A program made the translations under genes and the position numbers. This document shows positions 1-9,287 of a DNA stretch of 64,000 nt, in pieces (the first letter of the stretch is position 1; each line of letters opens with the position of its first letter). The notes under the pieces are model-generated. The model searched no databases. It was given only the letters and a program-made list of their open reading frames with translations, and was not told the DNA's origin. The DNA comes from JAUVZL01 sp965603515 (GTDB lineage Bacteria; Hydrothermota; Tepidihabitantia; SM23-42), in NCBI GenBank assembly GCA_965603515.1, contig CBFDDH010000006.1:1-64000 (forward strand), written 5' to 3'.

Positions 1-2
1 CT

Positions 3-41
3 TTTGGATATAATAAACGGTTAGAAAATTCAGGTGTCTAA
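3..41 (+). CDS. C-terminal end of an upstream gene (partial)
   Basis: An open frame enters from the left edge and stops at TAA 39-41, giving the last twelve residues FGYNKRLENSGV. A strong terminator hairpin follows 15 bases later, which supports a rightward gene ending here. Another frame stops at 22-24, so the frame choice is uncertain. No function can be given. Confidence 0.3.
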   Translation, partial: FGYNKRLENSGV

Positions 42-56
42 AAGATAGAAACATTT

Positions 57-101
57 CCCCTCCCGGTCGCGACCTGCGGGTCGCGGCCGAGAGGGGTTTT
101 T
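57..101 (+). terminator. Rho-independent terminator
   Basis: A long GC-rich hairpin (left arm 57-74, right arm about 79-96, two imperfect pairs) is followed directly by TTTTT at 97-101. The T-run lies on the plus side, so it ends the gene entering from the left edge. Confidence 0.85.
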
Positions 102-153
102 CCTAAATAACCTCTGATAACCCCGATTTTTCAGCATTTTTCAACCTACTTTT

Positions 154-210
154 TAGTGGCAGAGTTTCCGCCTGAGGCGGATCTGCCTATGGCATGATAC
201 TCCGCCACTA
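154..210. repeat. 57-base branched-hairpin repeat, copy 1
   Basis: The ends (TAGTGGCAGAGT and ACTCCGCCACTA) pair over 12 bases with one mismatch. Inside are two smaller hairpins, CCGCC-TGA-GGCGG and TGCC-TAT-GGCA, so the single strand can fold as a three-way junction. A nearly identical copy in opposite orientation lies at 8426-8482. The rest of 1-316 holds only the terminator and no gene I can support. Confidence 0.75.
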
Positions 211-316
211 CAGATTATTGAAAAAAGGAATTTCAGTAAGTATTATTAATGTCAGGGATCTAACTGAATACGATATTAGTGCTTAGTACCTAGTGTATAG
301 TGAAGGAAGCGGGACT

Positions 317-1615
317 TTACCCAGCGCCGAGTTTTTTTACTTTCTTAAGCCTTCTTTTTATCGCATTCCTTGTATCAATTATCAGTTTAGAGCTCTTGAC
401 AATAAAGCCATAGTCATAAACTGAGTGATCTGTGAGGATTATAACCGCATCGTATTTTTTTAGTTCGGTTTTAGTCAACTTAACTGACTTCACGATGCTT
501 CGATCAACGCGGAATGATGGCACATGAGGGTCGTGATACTTGACCACCCCAACCTCTGGTTTGATAATTTGATATACCTTTATCGCGGGTGACGCCCGCA
601 GGTCAGAGATATCTTTTTTGAATGACATACCGAGCAGGAGGATCTTTGCTTTGCTCGGGCAGACACCTGATTTACTCAATTCATTCATTATCTTGTTGAC
701 GATAAAATAAGGCATTTCTTCATTGATACGTGCAGAGAGCTCAATAAATACAGTATGAAAATCATATTCCCTTGCTTTCCATGATAAGTAGTACGGGTCA
801 ATCGGTATGCAGTGTCCGCCCACGCCCGGGCCTGGATAAAACGCCATATAGCCAAACGGTTTACTCTTTGCTGCCTCAATGACTTCCCACATGTCAATAC
901 CACCCATTCTTTCGCAGAGCTGAGCAAATTCATTGACTAATGCGATATTTACATTTCTGAAAGTGTTCTCAAGAAGTTTTGTCATTTCAGCACAGCGCGG
1001 TGATGAGACCGCGTGCACTTCACTGATGTATTTGCTATAGAACAGGGTTGCCAGTTCTGTGCATTTCTTGGTGACTCCCCCAATGACCGTAGGTGTATTT
1101 TTAACCCCGAATCTTTTATTGCCGGGATCGATTCTCTCTGGACAAAAAGCAAGATAAAAATCCTGACCGACTCGGAAACCACTTTCATTTAAGATCGGTA
1201 AAACAACTTTTTCCGTAGTTTCTGGATAGGTCGTGCTTTTTAGAATGACCATTTGTCCTTTCCGCATATTTTTCTTGATCTCTACGGCACTACTGATTAC
1301 CGGCTCAAGATCCGGTTCTTTATTTTCATCGACTGGCGTTGGTACGCAGATAAGGATTATGTCACATAGTTTCAGTTGTTTAAAATTAGTCGTCGCCATT
1401 ATTCTCTTCTTCTGCGTTAGTTTTCTAAGATCTGCTGATGTAACATCGCTGATAACAGATGAACCCTTATTTATCTGTTGCACTCTTTTCTTACTAATAT
1501 CAAATCCAATGACTTTTGCTCCCTTATTTGCTATCTCTACAGCCAGGGGCAAACCAACATAACCAAGGCCAATGATACCGACTTTTATCTTATTTTTCTT
1601 TATCAAATGTTTCAT
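317..1615 (-). CDS. UDP-N-acetylglucosamine/ManNAc-type nucleotide-sugar 6-dehydrogenase
   Basis: 432 residues. Oxidises the C6 hydroxyl of a UDP-amino sugar to the uronate with two NAD+, supplying surface polysaccharide synthesis in the cytoplasm. Visible: N-terminal Rossmann motif GLGYVGLPLA (about 17-25), FCPERIDPG (about 157-165), and the catalytic-cysteine motif PGPGVGGHCIPIDP with Cys about 269. These resemble the WbpA/UDP-GlcNAc branch more than UDP-glucose dehydrogenase; the exact sugar is inferred. The start at 1615 is chosen because CTCCTT (1625-1630) gives an AAGGAG site nine bases upstream; a longer frame runs to 1654. It stands alone, divergent from the HEAT gene. Confidence 0.88.
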   Translation of the reverse strand: MKHLIKKNKIKVGIIGLGYVGLPLAVEIANKGAKVIGFDISKKRVQQINKGSSVISDVTSADLRKLTQKKRIMATTNFKQLKLCDIILICVPTPVDENKEPDLEPVISSAVEIKKNMRKGQMVILKSTTYPETTEKVVLPILNESGFRVGQDFYLAFCPERIDPGNKRFGVKNTPTVIGGVTKKCTELATLFYSKYISEVHAVSSPRCAEMTKLLENTFRNVNIALVNEFAQLCERMGGIDMWEVIEAAKSKPFGYMAFYPGPGVGGHCIPIDPYYLSWKAREYDFHTVFIELSARINEEMPYFIVNKIMNELSKSGVCPSKAKILLLGMSFKKDISDLRASPAIKVYQIIKPEVGVVKYHDPHVPSFRVDRSIVKSVKLTKTELKKYDAVIILTDHSVYDYGFIVKSSKLIIDTRNAIKRRLKKVKKLGAG

Positions 1616-1698
1616 TAAAACTCTCTCCTTGTTTACCCCGTTGGAATACCTCACCAGTTATGGCGGGGTTTCCTGCGGGTTCACTACTCAGTATGCGT

Positions 1699-1726
1699 AT
1701 TATACTCTTTTTGAAGGAATTATCAA
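1699..1726 (-). promoter_or_regulatory. Sigma-70 promoter for the nucleotide-sugar dehydrogenase
   Basis: Reading leftward: TTGATA (1721-1726), 16-base spacer, TATAAT (1699-1704). The predicted leader is about 77 bases and contains the AAGGAG site. Confidence 0.75.
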
Positions 1727-1752
1727 GAGACGGTATGTTTCTTTCTACGAAG

Positions 1753-1780
1753 TTGACAAGATGTAAAATCTGTTTACAAT
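1753..1780 (+). promoter_or_regulatory. Leaderless promoter of the HEAT gene
   Basis: TTGACA (1753-1758), 16-base spacer, TACAAT (1775-1780), then five bases to GTG at 1786. Transcription should begin at or next to the start codon; no ribosome site is present. Confidence 0.7.
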
Positions 1781-1785
1781 AAGTT

Positions 1786-3837
1786 GTGGAGCAATCAATT
1801 GTTAATGATTTCTTAAAAGAGATTGCAGTATCATTCAGAACCGCGAAATCTTATCCGCCAGGCCATCCGGTCATGGATAAGGGGATCGGTAAACTAAAAG
1901 AACAGCTTGCGATCATCTACAAACAAGAAAGCGGATTCTCAATGTTCTTTTTAGAACAGACAATTATTTTTCAGGATATGAAAATCGATGTCCAGAAGAA
2001 CACTGCAATCCTTGCAATGCTTGAATCCTTGCGGAGAATCGAAGTAGACAGTTTGACTTTCGAGTCCGGGGTAACATCCCAAGATTTAAAGAATCTCTTA
2101 GAGGTTATGACAACGCCCAGAATGAAGGTTAAGCAATATGGGGATGCAACAACCATGTTAGACTCAAAGGGTACGCGGTTGATAAAGATCAATGCAGTGA
2201 AATTCGGCGTCCAGACGAGCGGTACGGTGCAGGTTGCTGGTGTTGATCAGAAATCAGCGAGAACAAAAGAGGATATTTTGGGGGCGCTCAGTAATTTGAA
2301 GAGCTTTGTTGAAAAAGGTTTATCTGTATCAGAATCAGAGACGCAAACGAAATTATCCAAAGTGGTTGATGAGATTGAAACCACACCTGAAGAATCCCGG
2401 CAGGCATACAGTAAGAATGTAGCCGAGATCCTTCAGCTTATACCCCCCGAGCAGCGATTAAAGCTCTTCCAGAATATGGATATGCAACCTTTTTTACTAA
2501 ACCTTCTCTCCGGAGCGCAAAATGATCTTTTGATCAATGTGATAACTGATTGGGTTGAACGTAACAAAGAAGCAAATGTGCACAAACTACTGCATGCGAT
2601 GGATGAAGAGAAACTCGCCAGGATTGTCCCTTCCTTGAAGGAAACGATGCCAAATATTTTCGAACATCTTGCCTATGCCGGTGTGAAGTTGTTGATGAGT
2701 GACAAACTTGCATCGATCGTGACCGAGGATGACCTCCGTATGACTGTAGAGCCTTATTTCGCGATGCTGGACTCAGAAAATGTTGTGACACGAGAGAGCG
2801 CCTTGAGGTCTTTGGCAGTATTAGCAAATAGGTTCGTTGGACAAGGTAGTTATGATGTCGGTAAAACCATTATCTTGAGAGTTTCTGCGGGGCTCGAACA
2901 AGAACCCGTAGTAGAGGTTATTGAGCGAGTTTTTGATGACTTGGTTCTAATGTATCAAGTATGCAGGGAACATCGTCAGAAGGATTTCTGCACCAAGATT
3001 CTCGAACCCTTTAACACGATTTTATCGCGAGAAACGATATCTCCTGCGTTCAAGGTGAAACTAATTCATTTCTTAGGCGAAACCGGTCACCCGCTTAGTT
3101 TGTCGTTGCTTTTTTCAATGGTATGGGAGAGTGGTATCTATCCTGAGGTGCGAACAGCGATCGTGAAGTTCGGTGCTGCTGCAGTAAACCAGGCGATTGT
3201 TACTCTGCGGGATGTTGAGGACTATAACATACGCATGAGACTTGTGGATATCATGAAGAATGTCGGTGAGAAAAGCATCACGATACTGCTCAAGAATTTG
3301 GGTGCTCGCGAGTGGTATTTGCGGAGAAATATCCTTACTATTCTTAGCGAGATCGGGACCCCGTTGATCACTGAGCAACTCGAACCCCTTCTGGAGGACG
3401 AGGACTATCGCGTCCGCCTTGAGTTAGTTAAAACCTTTACGCGTCTTGAGTATACTGAAGGATTGGTCAAAGCCTTACAGGACATGTCGGTTGAAGTACA
3501 GGCTGAAGCTTTGAGAGGTTTGAAAAAGAAATTGACTTCTGAGGAGTTTGTAAGACTACTCCCGCGCTTCAAAGACACCGGCGATGAGGTCTATATCGAG
3601 ATCCTGAAAATTATCGAAGATAAGACATTATTTGAGGCTAGTCCATGGATCAAGGATATATTATTGTCACTACAAGAGAGAAATGATTCAGTGGCGCGCA
3701 GTTTGAAAGAACTCGGTATTGCAACCTTGATGAAAATGCGACCTCAGGATTTAAGAGCCACGCTCGAGGAACTGGCGCGTGCTGAAGACCGATCTTTGAA
3801 GAGACTTGCCTTAAAAGCTCTGGAAAAAATTTCGTGA
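1786..3837 (+). CDS. HEAT-repeat protein
   Basis: 683 residues, no signal peptide or membrane segment, so probably cytoplasmic. The first ~110 residues (FRTAKSYPPGHPVMDKG and after) resemble the N-terminal segment found in some bacterial HEAT and HD-domain regulatory proteins. From about 330 onward, repeated helical pairs such as VRLELVKTFTRLEYTEGL and VQAEALRGLKKK mark HEAT repeats, usually protein-binding scaffolds. The start is GTG: a stop (TAA 1780-1782) sits just upstream in frame, and a promoter ends five bases before it. No partner is evident; guaA follows after 76 bases. Confidence 0.75.
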   Translation: MEQSIVNDFLKEIAVSFRTAKSYPPGHPVMDKGIGKLKEQLAIIYKQESGFSMFFLEQTIIFQDMKIDVQKNTAILAMLESLRRIEVDSLTFESGVTSQDLKNLLEVMTTPRMKVKQYGDATTMLDSKGTRLIKINAVKFGVQTSGTVQVAGVDQKSARTKEDILGALSNLKSFVEKGLSVSESETQTKLSKVVDEIETTPEESRQAYSKNVAEILQLIPPEQRLKLFQNMDMQPFLLNLLSGAQNDLLINVITDWVERNKEANVHKLLHAMDEEKLARIVPSLKETMPNIFEHLAYAGVKLLMSDKLASIVTEDDLRMTVEPYFAMLDSENVVTRESALRSLAVLANRFVGQGSYDVGKTIILRVSAGLEQEPVVEVIERVFDDLVLMYQVCREHRQKDFCTKILEPFNTILSRETISPAFKVKLIHFLGETGHPLSLSLLFSMVWESGIYPEVRTAIVKFGAAAVNQAIVTLRDVEDYNIRMRLVDIMKNVGEKSITILLKNLGAREWYLRRNILTILSEIGTPLITEQLEPLLEDEDYRVRLELVKTFTRLEYTEGLVKALQDMSVEVQAEALRGLKKKLTSEEFVRLLPRFKDTGDEVYIEILKIIEDKTLFEASPWIKDILLSLQERNDSVARSLKELGIATLMKMRPQDLRATLEELARAEDRSLKRLALKALEKIS

Positions 3838-3878
3838 TGTTCTGTAATTAACGGTGAAGGCATTTAATAAAGCAGCCG

Positions 3879-3906
3879 TTGATTTTATTTATCTGTTCAG
3901 TTTTTA
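3879..3906 (+). promoter_or_regulatory. Possible weak leaderless promoter of guaA
   Basis: TTGATT (3879-3884), 16-base spacer, TTTTTA (3901-3906), seven bases before the guaA ATG. The spacing fits the window's pattern but the -10 match is poor. Confidence 0.3.
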
Positions 3907-3913
3907 ACAAAGA

Positions 3914-5422
3914 ATGATAGCAGTCATAGATTTTGGCTCACAATATACCCAACTCATTGCTCGCCGGGTGAGAGAATATAGGGTATATTCCGAGATATAC
4001 AATCACCAGATCAGTATTCATGAACTTGCTGACAAGAATATTGAGGGTTTAATACTATCTGGTGGTCCAGGTAGCGTCTACCAGAAGCAGTTTCGTATCT
4101 CCAAGAAATTTTTTGATTTGGATGTACCGATACTCGGCATCTGCTATGGTATGCAACTTGCAGCACAGATGCTCGGTGGTACAGTAAAACACTGTAAGAA
4201 ACAAGAATATGGGTATGCAGAAATAACGACTAAACATGTTGTTTTGTTTACCGGATTGCCTAAACACTTCAGGGTGTGGATGAGCCATGGCGATTCAGTC
4301 GTACGTTTACCGCGTGCAGCGCAGGTGATTGCAGCGACCAAGACAACACCGATTGCCGGATTCAGCATGCACAATATATATGGACTGCAGTTTCACCCTG
4401 AGGTCCATCATACACAATACGGCAAGAAGATCATCAACAATTTTCTTGGTTTGGTTTGTGGTGCGAAAAAGACCTGGTCAATGAATAAATTTGTGGAGAC
4501 CGAAGTTGAAAGAATACGACATACAGTTGGTGATCACAAAGTTATTTGCGCGGTCAGTGGAGGTGTCGATTCTACGGTGGCTGCTACGCTTACTACAAAA
4601 GCGGTGCGAGAAAATTTCGTCGGGATTTTCGTCGACAATGGGTTGCTCCGTTTTAATGAAAAGGAAGAAGTTATCCAAACGATCGGTTCTCTTATGAACC
4701 TAAGAGTTGTAAGCGCAAAGAGGAGGTTCCTTTCTAAATTGGGAAACGTGAAAGACCCTGAAAAAAAGAGAAAGATCATCGGGCGTGAATTCATCAGAGT
4801 ATTCGAGTCTGAGGCTAAGAAGATCAAGGATGTTAAATTCCTTGTTCAAGGTACTTTATATCCTGACGTTATTGAATCAGGTATGGGTACCGGCCCATCC
4901 GCTGTAATAAAAAGCCACCATAATGTCGGTGGGTTACCGCGTAGAACGAGATTAAGGATCATTGAACCATTGAGGTTACTTTTTAAAGATGAAGTGAGAA
5001 AACTCGGTCGCGTGCTTAAACTACCGACCTGGTTTATTCAACGCAAACCGTTTCCTGGACCCGGACTTGGGGTGAGGATCCTTGGTTCGGTAACTGAACA
5101 ACGGTTAAAAATCCTGCGGCAAGCTGACAAGATCCTCTTAGAAGAAGCGAGTAAGTTGAAAATATATCGAGATATCTGGCAGATTTTTGCAGTTTTACTG
5201 CCCCTGGGTAGTGTTGGAGTCATGGGTGATAAACGGACATACGACTCGGTTTGCGCAATTCGGGCAGTATGTTCAGAGGATGGCATGACTGCGGACTGGG
5301 TAAGACTACCGCTAACATTCCTCAGTCATGTCGCAACAAGGATAACCAATGAAGTTACGGGGATAAATCGTGTTGTCCTCGATATAACTTCAAAACCACC
5401 GGCAACTATAGAATGGGAATAA
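3914..5422 (+). CDS. guaA: GMP synthase (glutamine-hydrolysing)
   Basis: 502 residues, the usual length. Converts XMP, glutamine and ATP to GMP. Class I amidotransferase domain: nucleophile motif GICYGMQ (Cys about 77) and QFHPEVHHT (His about 161). ATP pyrophosphatase motif VSGGVDST at about 214-221. The C-terminal dimerisation domain ends in the family-typical KPPATIEWE. The 3' end overlaps the next gene, a diguanylate cyclase, by ten bases, so GMP synthesis is translationally linked with a GTP-using signalling enzyme. No clear Shine-Dalgarno before ATG 3914. Confidence 0.96.
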   Translation: MIAVIDFGSQYTQLIARRVREYRVYSEIYNHQISIHELADKNIEGLILSGGPGSVYQKQFRISKKFFDLDVPILGICYGMQLAAQMLGGTVKHCKKQEYGYAEITTKHVVLFTGLPKHFRVWMSHGDSVVRLPRAAQVIAATKTTPIAGFSMHNIYGLQFHPEVHHTQYGKKIINNFLGLVCGAKKTWSMNKFVETEVERIRHTVGDHKVICAVSGGVDSTVAATLTTKAVRENFVGIFVDNGLLRFNEKEEVIQTIGSLMNLRVVSAKRRFLSKLGNVKDPEKKRKIIGREFIRVFESEAKKIKDVKFLVQGTLYPDVIESGMGTGPSAVIKSHHNVGGLPRRTRLRIIEPLRLLFKDEVRKLGRVLKLPTWFIQRKPFPGPGLGVRILGSVTEQRLKILRQADKILLEEASKLKIYRDIWQIFAVLLPLGSVGVMGDKRTYDSVCAIRAVCSEDGMTADWVRLPLTFLSHVATRITNEVTGINRVVLDITSKPPATIEWE

Positions 5423-7398
5423 AGATATTCTATCTAAGCGCAATTATCTATGCCGTTATCAGCAGTATTGGTGTACTGAGACTGCATTTGCCCGGGTATT
5501 TCCTTTACGTATTGCCGGCTGCTATCGCACTTTTTTATCTATTCTATACAAGTCAGAAGAAAGTTGAGCTGGTTCACACCACGATCGGCGCGATCCTTGT
5601 AAATCTTTCGGTTCAGCTGACCGGTGGCTTAAACTCGCCGCTTTTTATGGCCTATGCGATTATCGTTCCGATAATAGGTTATAAAGAAAAATACTCTAAT
5701 TACTGGATAATCGCTTTTTGTCTGCTTGCGGTTGAAACACTTGCTTCAGTCTTTAGCCATGAGATAATGATCTTACGTCTTGTATTGTTTGCGGCGGTAA
5801 TTATCATTATTGGTGTGTTAATAAAAAACTATTCAGAGAATGAAGCATTCTTAAAAAAATCATTAATAAAGTATGAAGCGCGGGATGATGTTTTTCGACC
5901 GGCTGACTTTGAGTCCAAAGAAATATTGACTTCACTTGAGGATATCGACCGACACAGTGGTGTTGAAAGACCACTCCTTTACTATGTCAAGCTTATACAT
6001 AACTTCTTTGATGCTAATACAACGGCTTTTTTCTCATACAGTGAAGATAATCTCGTGCTCGTTCAGGGCTTTTCGCGTTCCGAGCTTTTTGGTTCAGACT
6101 CTGTGGTTAGTCTTAAAGGAGGTATTTACAAACAGATCATAGATTCCAGGAAGTCTATTTTAATAAAGGAATTTGTTCAGAACCCAGATGAACTCGGTTA
6201 TTATAAAGGTGAATTGAAGATCGATTCAGTGATGATTGCTCCAATCGTTCTTTTGGAGAAGATCGAGGGTGTCTTAGTTGTTGATCGTAAAGGCGAACAA
6301 TTTGATGAAAAAGACAAGGAGTTATTCGATGAGGCAGTAAGGGCTGCGGGTTATTTTCTAGCCATGCTGAGGTTGTATGAAAGGCAATATCGCAAATCCA
6401 AAGATCTCCATGCACTTGTGGCATTTGCCAAGAGACTACATAGAGGACTGGATCTCGAGAAAATACTGCCCAATGCGATGAGTTCGTTTAGGGAAGTCCT
6501 TGATTGTAATGATGTCTCAATCGCCGAGATTGATGAACTGAATGAGTATGGTACAGTTATAAAGTCAACCTATATTAAGGAGAATACCGAATTTCCCTTG
6601 GATGACGGACTCGTCGGATTCATTGTCCGGCACCGAAATTATATAATAAAAGAAGATCTAAGTGAAGGCGATTTAGTTGTCTTTAAGAGGAGTGAGAAAA
6701 CCAGAAATCTTTCGTTCATCGGTGTTCCGATTACCCAGGATGAAGATCTGCTTGGCGTAATATGGTGTGAGGATCACAAGAAGAAGAAATTCAATGAGGA
6801 TGATGTTGAGCCGGTTAATCTTCTCGCCTCTCATTTAAGTTTGGTGTGGCAAAGAGCGATCCACCATGAGCAGGAAAAGCAAAAAGCAGCACTTGATGGG
6901 CTTACTGGTTTATATAATCACCGACAATTCCAGGAATTACTGCAGAAACAGATCGACGAAGAGAATGAAGCTGTACTCTTGATGATTGACATCGATCACT
7001 TCAAAAAAGTTAATGATGAATATGGGCATCAGGCGGGTGATAAGGTGATTAAATACCTTGCTAATCTCATATCGCATACTGGTATAGCTGCGCGTTACGG
7101 GGGTGAAGAGTTTACAATTGTGCTGCCTAATACTTCGTTGAGAAAAGGCATTGATCAGGCAGTACGCATAAGGGCGCATATCGCAAAGTCACCGATCAAA
7201 TTCAATGATTCTAAAATACAGATAACCATTAGTGTTGGCGTTGCTCATTATCCAGGTGATGCTGAGACCAGAGAAGAACTGATCGAAAAAGCAGATAATG
7301 CTATGTATCGAGCAAAACAAACAGGACGTAATAAGGTCGTTGTAGCACGCACCATGGACAAGGATATTCAACCCGATACAAATAATCATCGATCATGA
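5413..7398 (+). CDS. Membrane GAF-GGDEF diguanylate cyclase
   Basis: 661 residues. Likely makes cyclic di-GMP from two GTP. Hydrophobic segments in residues 1-140 suggest five or six membrane helices; two GAF-like regions follow (about 180-320 and 340-480), then GGDEF from about 495. The catalytic signature is GGEEF at about 562-566, with DGLTGLYNHRQF opening the domain. The RxxD inhibitory site normally five residues before GGEEF is absent (SHTG occupies that place), so product inhibition at that site is not expected. It overlaps guaA by ten bases and the patatin gene by four (ATGA). An HD-GYP protein at 16005-16667 is a possible counterpart. Confidence 0.9.
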   Translation: MGIKIFYLSAIIYAVISSIGVLRLHLPGYFLYVLPAAIALFYLFYTSQKKVELVHTTIGAILVNLSVQLTGGLNSPLFMAYAIIVPIIGYKEKYSNYWIIAFCLLAVETLASVFSHEIMILRLVLFAAVIIIIGVLIKNYSENEAFLKKSLIKYEARDDVFRPADFESKEILTSLEDIDRHSGVERPLLYYVKLIHNFFDANTTAFFSYSEDNLVLVQGFSRSELFGSDSVVSLKGGIYKQIIDSRKSILIKEFVQNPDELGYYKGELKIDSVMIAPIVLLEKIEGVLVVDRKGEQFDEKDKELFDEAVRAAGYFLAMLRLYERQYRKSKDLHALVAFAKRLHRGLDLEKILPNAMSSFREVLDCNDVSIAEIDELNEYGTVIKSTYIKENTEFPLDDGLVGFIVRHRNYIIKEDLSEGDLVVFKRSEKTRNLSFIGVPITQDEDLLGVIWCEDHKKKKFNEDDVEPVNLLASHLSLVWQRAIHHEQEKQKAALDGLTGLYNHRQFQELLQKQIDEENEAVLLMIDIDHFKKVNDEYGHQAGDKVIKYLANLISHTGIAARYGGEEFTIVLPNTSLRKGIDQAVRIRAHIAKSPIKFNDSKIQITISVGVAHYPGDAETREELIEKADNAMYRAKQTGRNKVVVARTMDKDIQPDTNNHRS

Positions 7399-8282
7399 CC
7401 ATCGGTCTTGCTTTGGGCGGAGGTGGAGCTAAGGGTCTGGCTCATATCGGTGTCCTTGAAGCTCTTGAAGAACTCGGTATAAAACCACATTTTGTCGCTG
7501 GCACGTCTATCGGATCTATTATCGCGGGCATATATGCGTTAAACGGTACAGCAAGAGGTTTGAAAGAACAAGCCGCACATATGATTGAATCTGAAGAGTT
7601 CAAGAATTTCGGGTTGGAGGAGTTTTACAAAGGCGCCGATAATATCCTGGAGCGATTTAAAAAAGAGGTCTTCGAAAAATTCTATATCGGTCGGTTACTC
7701 TTCAAAAAATCGCATATTAAAACCGAAGCGGCTAGGAAATTATTTCAAGATCTATTTAATGATAAAACATTCGAAAATTGCAAAGTAGCCTTCACGTGCA
7801 ATGCTCTGGATATCCAATCAGGCGAGGAGATTATTTTTAAAACCGGTTCGCTGGCTGAGGCAGTGTGGTCGAGTTGTGCAATCCCAGGAATTTTTCCACC
7901 TTTTGTCAAAGACGACCGCATTTTTGTAGATGGTGGTGTGGTTGATAATGTGCCGGTGACACCGGTGATGAAACTCGGTGCTCGGATCGTCATTGCTAGC
8001 TACCTTGGTAACCAACCTCAATTCAAAGGTCATCCAGATACCGGGTTTCAGATCAGCCACCGTGCCCAGTCTTTTGTGCGCTTTTACCTTGACCAGAAGA
8101 TTCTTGAACCGGCTGATACTGTTATCGCACCCGATGTGACTAGCTTTCACTGGGCTGACTTTTCAGCAATTGATGAATTGGTCAAAGCCGGTCGTATTGC
8201 CGTGGAAAAGAATACGAAGAAAATCAAGTCAGTAACTTCATTTTGGTATCGATTGCGCAAAACACTGAGTATGACGATTTAA
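7395..8282 (+). CDS. Patatin-like phospholipase (RssA/YchK type)
   Basis: 295 residues. Predicted Ser-Asp lipid acyl hydrolase. Visible: oxyanion motif LGGGGAKGLAH near the N-terminus, nucleophile motif GTSIGS (Ser about 38), and DGG in VDGGVVDNVPV (Asp about 179). No signal peptide, so cytoplasmic or peripheral on the inner membrane. The start ATG overlaps the stop of the cyclase gene (ATGA 7395-7398), indicating coupling. Substrate unknown. Confidence 0.88.
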   Translation: MTIGLALGGGGAKGLAHIGVLEALEELGIKPHFVAGTSIGSIIAGIYALNGTARGLKEQAAHMIESEEFKNFGLEEFYKGADNILERFKKEVFEKFYIGRLLFKKSHIKTEAARKLFQDLFNDKTFENCKVAFTCNALDIQSGEEIIFKTGSLAEAVWSSCAIPGIFPPFVKDDRIFVDGGVVDNVPVTPVMKLGARIVIASYLGNQPQFKGHPDTGFQISHRAQSFVRFYLDQKILEPADTVIAPDVTSFHWADFSAIDELVKAGRIAVEKNTKKIKSVTSFWYRLRKTLSMTI

Positions 8283-8340
8283 ATCGAGTGATTAGTACCG
8301 TCTCAAATCGATAATGCACGATTATCCAATTTCGTAGTGG

Positions 8341-8425
8341 TCGAGTCCCGTTAAATAATTATTCTTGGAATGGCTTAACTTTTCTCGTGTAGCTTTATTT
8401 TAACGGGACGAGCTTGCTCGACAGA
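8341..8425. repeat. Intergenic inverted-repeat region
   Basis: GTCCCGTTAAA (about 8345-8355) and its complement TTTAACGGGAC (about 8399-8409) flank 43 bases, and CGAGC-TT-GCTCG follows at once. The structured stretch lies beside repeat copy 2 between two convergent genes. No U-tract, so it is not a standard terminator. Confidence 0.5.
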
Positions 8426-8482
8426 TATTTGCAGAGTATCATGCCATAGGCAGATCCGCCTCAGGCGGAAACTCTGCCACTA
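8426..8482. repeat. 57-base branched-hairpin repeat, copy 2 (inverted)
   Basis: Reverse complement of the element at 154-210, same length, with differences confined to the distal outer arm (TATTTGCAGAGT instead of TAGTGGCGGAGT). The internal hairpins are identical, and seven base pairs of outer stem remain (GCAGAGT/ACTCTGC). Confidence 0.75.
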
Positions 8483-8540
8483 CGGTTTGATGATCTCCGC
8501 GCAAAACTAAAACAAGTGCTATTCGAAACAGCACTAATTA

Positions 8541-9233
8541 TCAGCGGTAGTATTTAAGGCTGATTTTTCCCTTATCGATCACGCCGTAGGAAAAATTATT
8601 GACCCAATCCCCGATATTTAAATAATATTTATTATCTGGATATTTTTTGAAATCAGGGATGTGGGAGTGAGCAAGGATTGCAATGTCAACTTCTTCTAAT
8701 ATTGCCCGGGCATGGTCTTCAAACATCTTTGGTAGATTCGGGTTGCGGCGCTGCTTGCGGGATAAATAGGCAATGCCCTGGGCAAGGAAGACACCGATAT
8801 CCGGGTGGATGAGCCGATAAAGCGTATGGTTAATTTTTGAGGTCAGTAATTTTTCCCAGAGGCTTGTCCAGAGCCTTCGGTCGATCTTATTGCCGTGAGC
8901 TAAATAGACAGTTTTACCATCAATTTCAACTGTGGTCTGTTCTGGGTGGACCACAAAACCAAAATTCTTGAGGAACCTGCCGATCATTACTTCATGGTTG
9001 CCCATTATATAATGGACTGTTATGCCTTCTTGAATAAGGTTATACAAAGCAGCCAGGGTCTTAAAGTAGTCTTTTGGAAAGACGATATTGTATTCGAACC
9101 AAAATTCAAAGAGATCGCCAAGGATATAAAGATCAGTCATCTTTGCTCTATTTTCATGAAGAAACTTTATTAACATTCTGGCTCGGTAGCTTTCGTCAGT
9201 TCTGATGTGGGCATCGCTAATAAAGAAATGCAT
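8541..9233 (-). CDS. lpxH: UDP-2,3-diacylglucosamine diphosphatase-like phosphoesterase
   Basis: 230 residues. In lipid A synthesis LpxH hydrolyses UDP-diacylglucosamine to lipid X. Calcineurin-like motifs in order: FISDAH at the N-terminus, GDLFEFWFE (about 41-49), GNHE (about 78-81), and AHSHIPD near the end. GDLFEFW is characteristic of LpxH, which supports the name over a generic phosphoesterase, but substrate is inferred. No other lipid A gene is in the window. The start lies five bases after a consensus promoter, so it is leaderless. Confidence 0.75.
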   Translation of the reverse strand: MHFFISDAHIRTDESYRARMLIKFLHENRAKMTDLYILGDLFEFWFEYNIVFPKDYFKTLAALYNLIQEGITVHYIMGNHEVMIGRFLKNFGFVVHPEQTTVEIDGKTVYLAHGNKIDRRLWTSLWEKLLTSKINHTLYRLIHPDIGVFLAQGIAYLSRKQRRNPNLPKMFEDHARAILEEVDIAILAHSHIPDFKKYPDNKYYLNIGDWVNNFSYGVIDKGKISLKYYR

Positions 9234-9238
9234 ATTGA

Positions 9239-9266
9239 ATTATATTGATTTGCGATAGAGAGTCAA
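9239..9266 (-). promoter_or_regulatory. Leaderless promoter of lpxH
   Basis: Leftward TTGACT (9261-9266), 16-base spacer, TATAAT (9239-9244), five bases to ATG at 9233. Divergent from the promoter at 9288. Confidence 0.8.
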
Positions 9267-9287
9267 TAAAGGTGCGGGATAAACAGA

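Noticed and set aside
154..210. Cloverleaf-like fold as a tRNA gene
   Set aside because: Too short (57 bases), no anticodon arm or T-loop consensus, and a second inverted copy shows it is a repeat.
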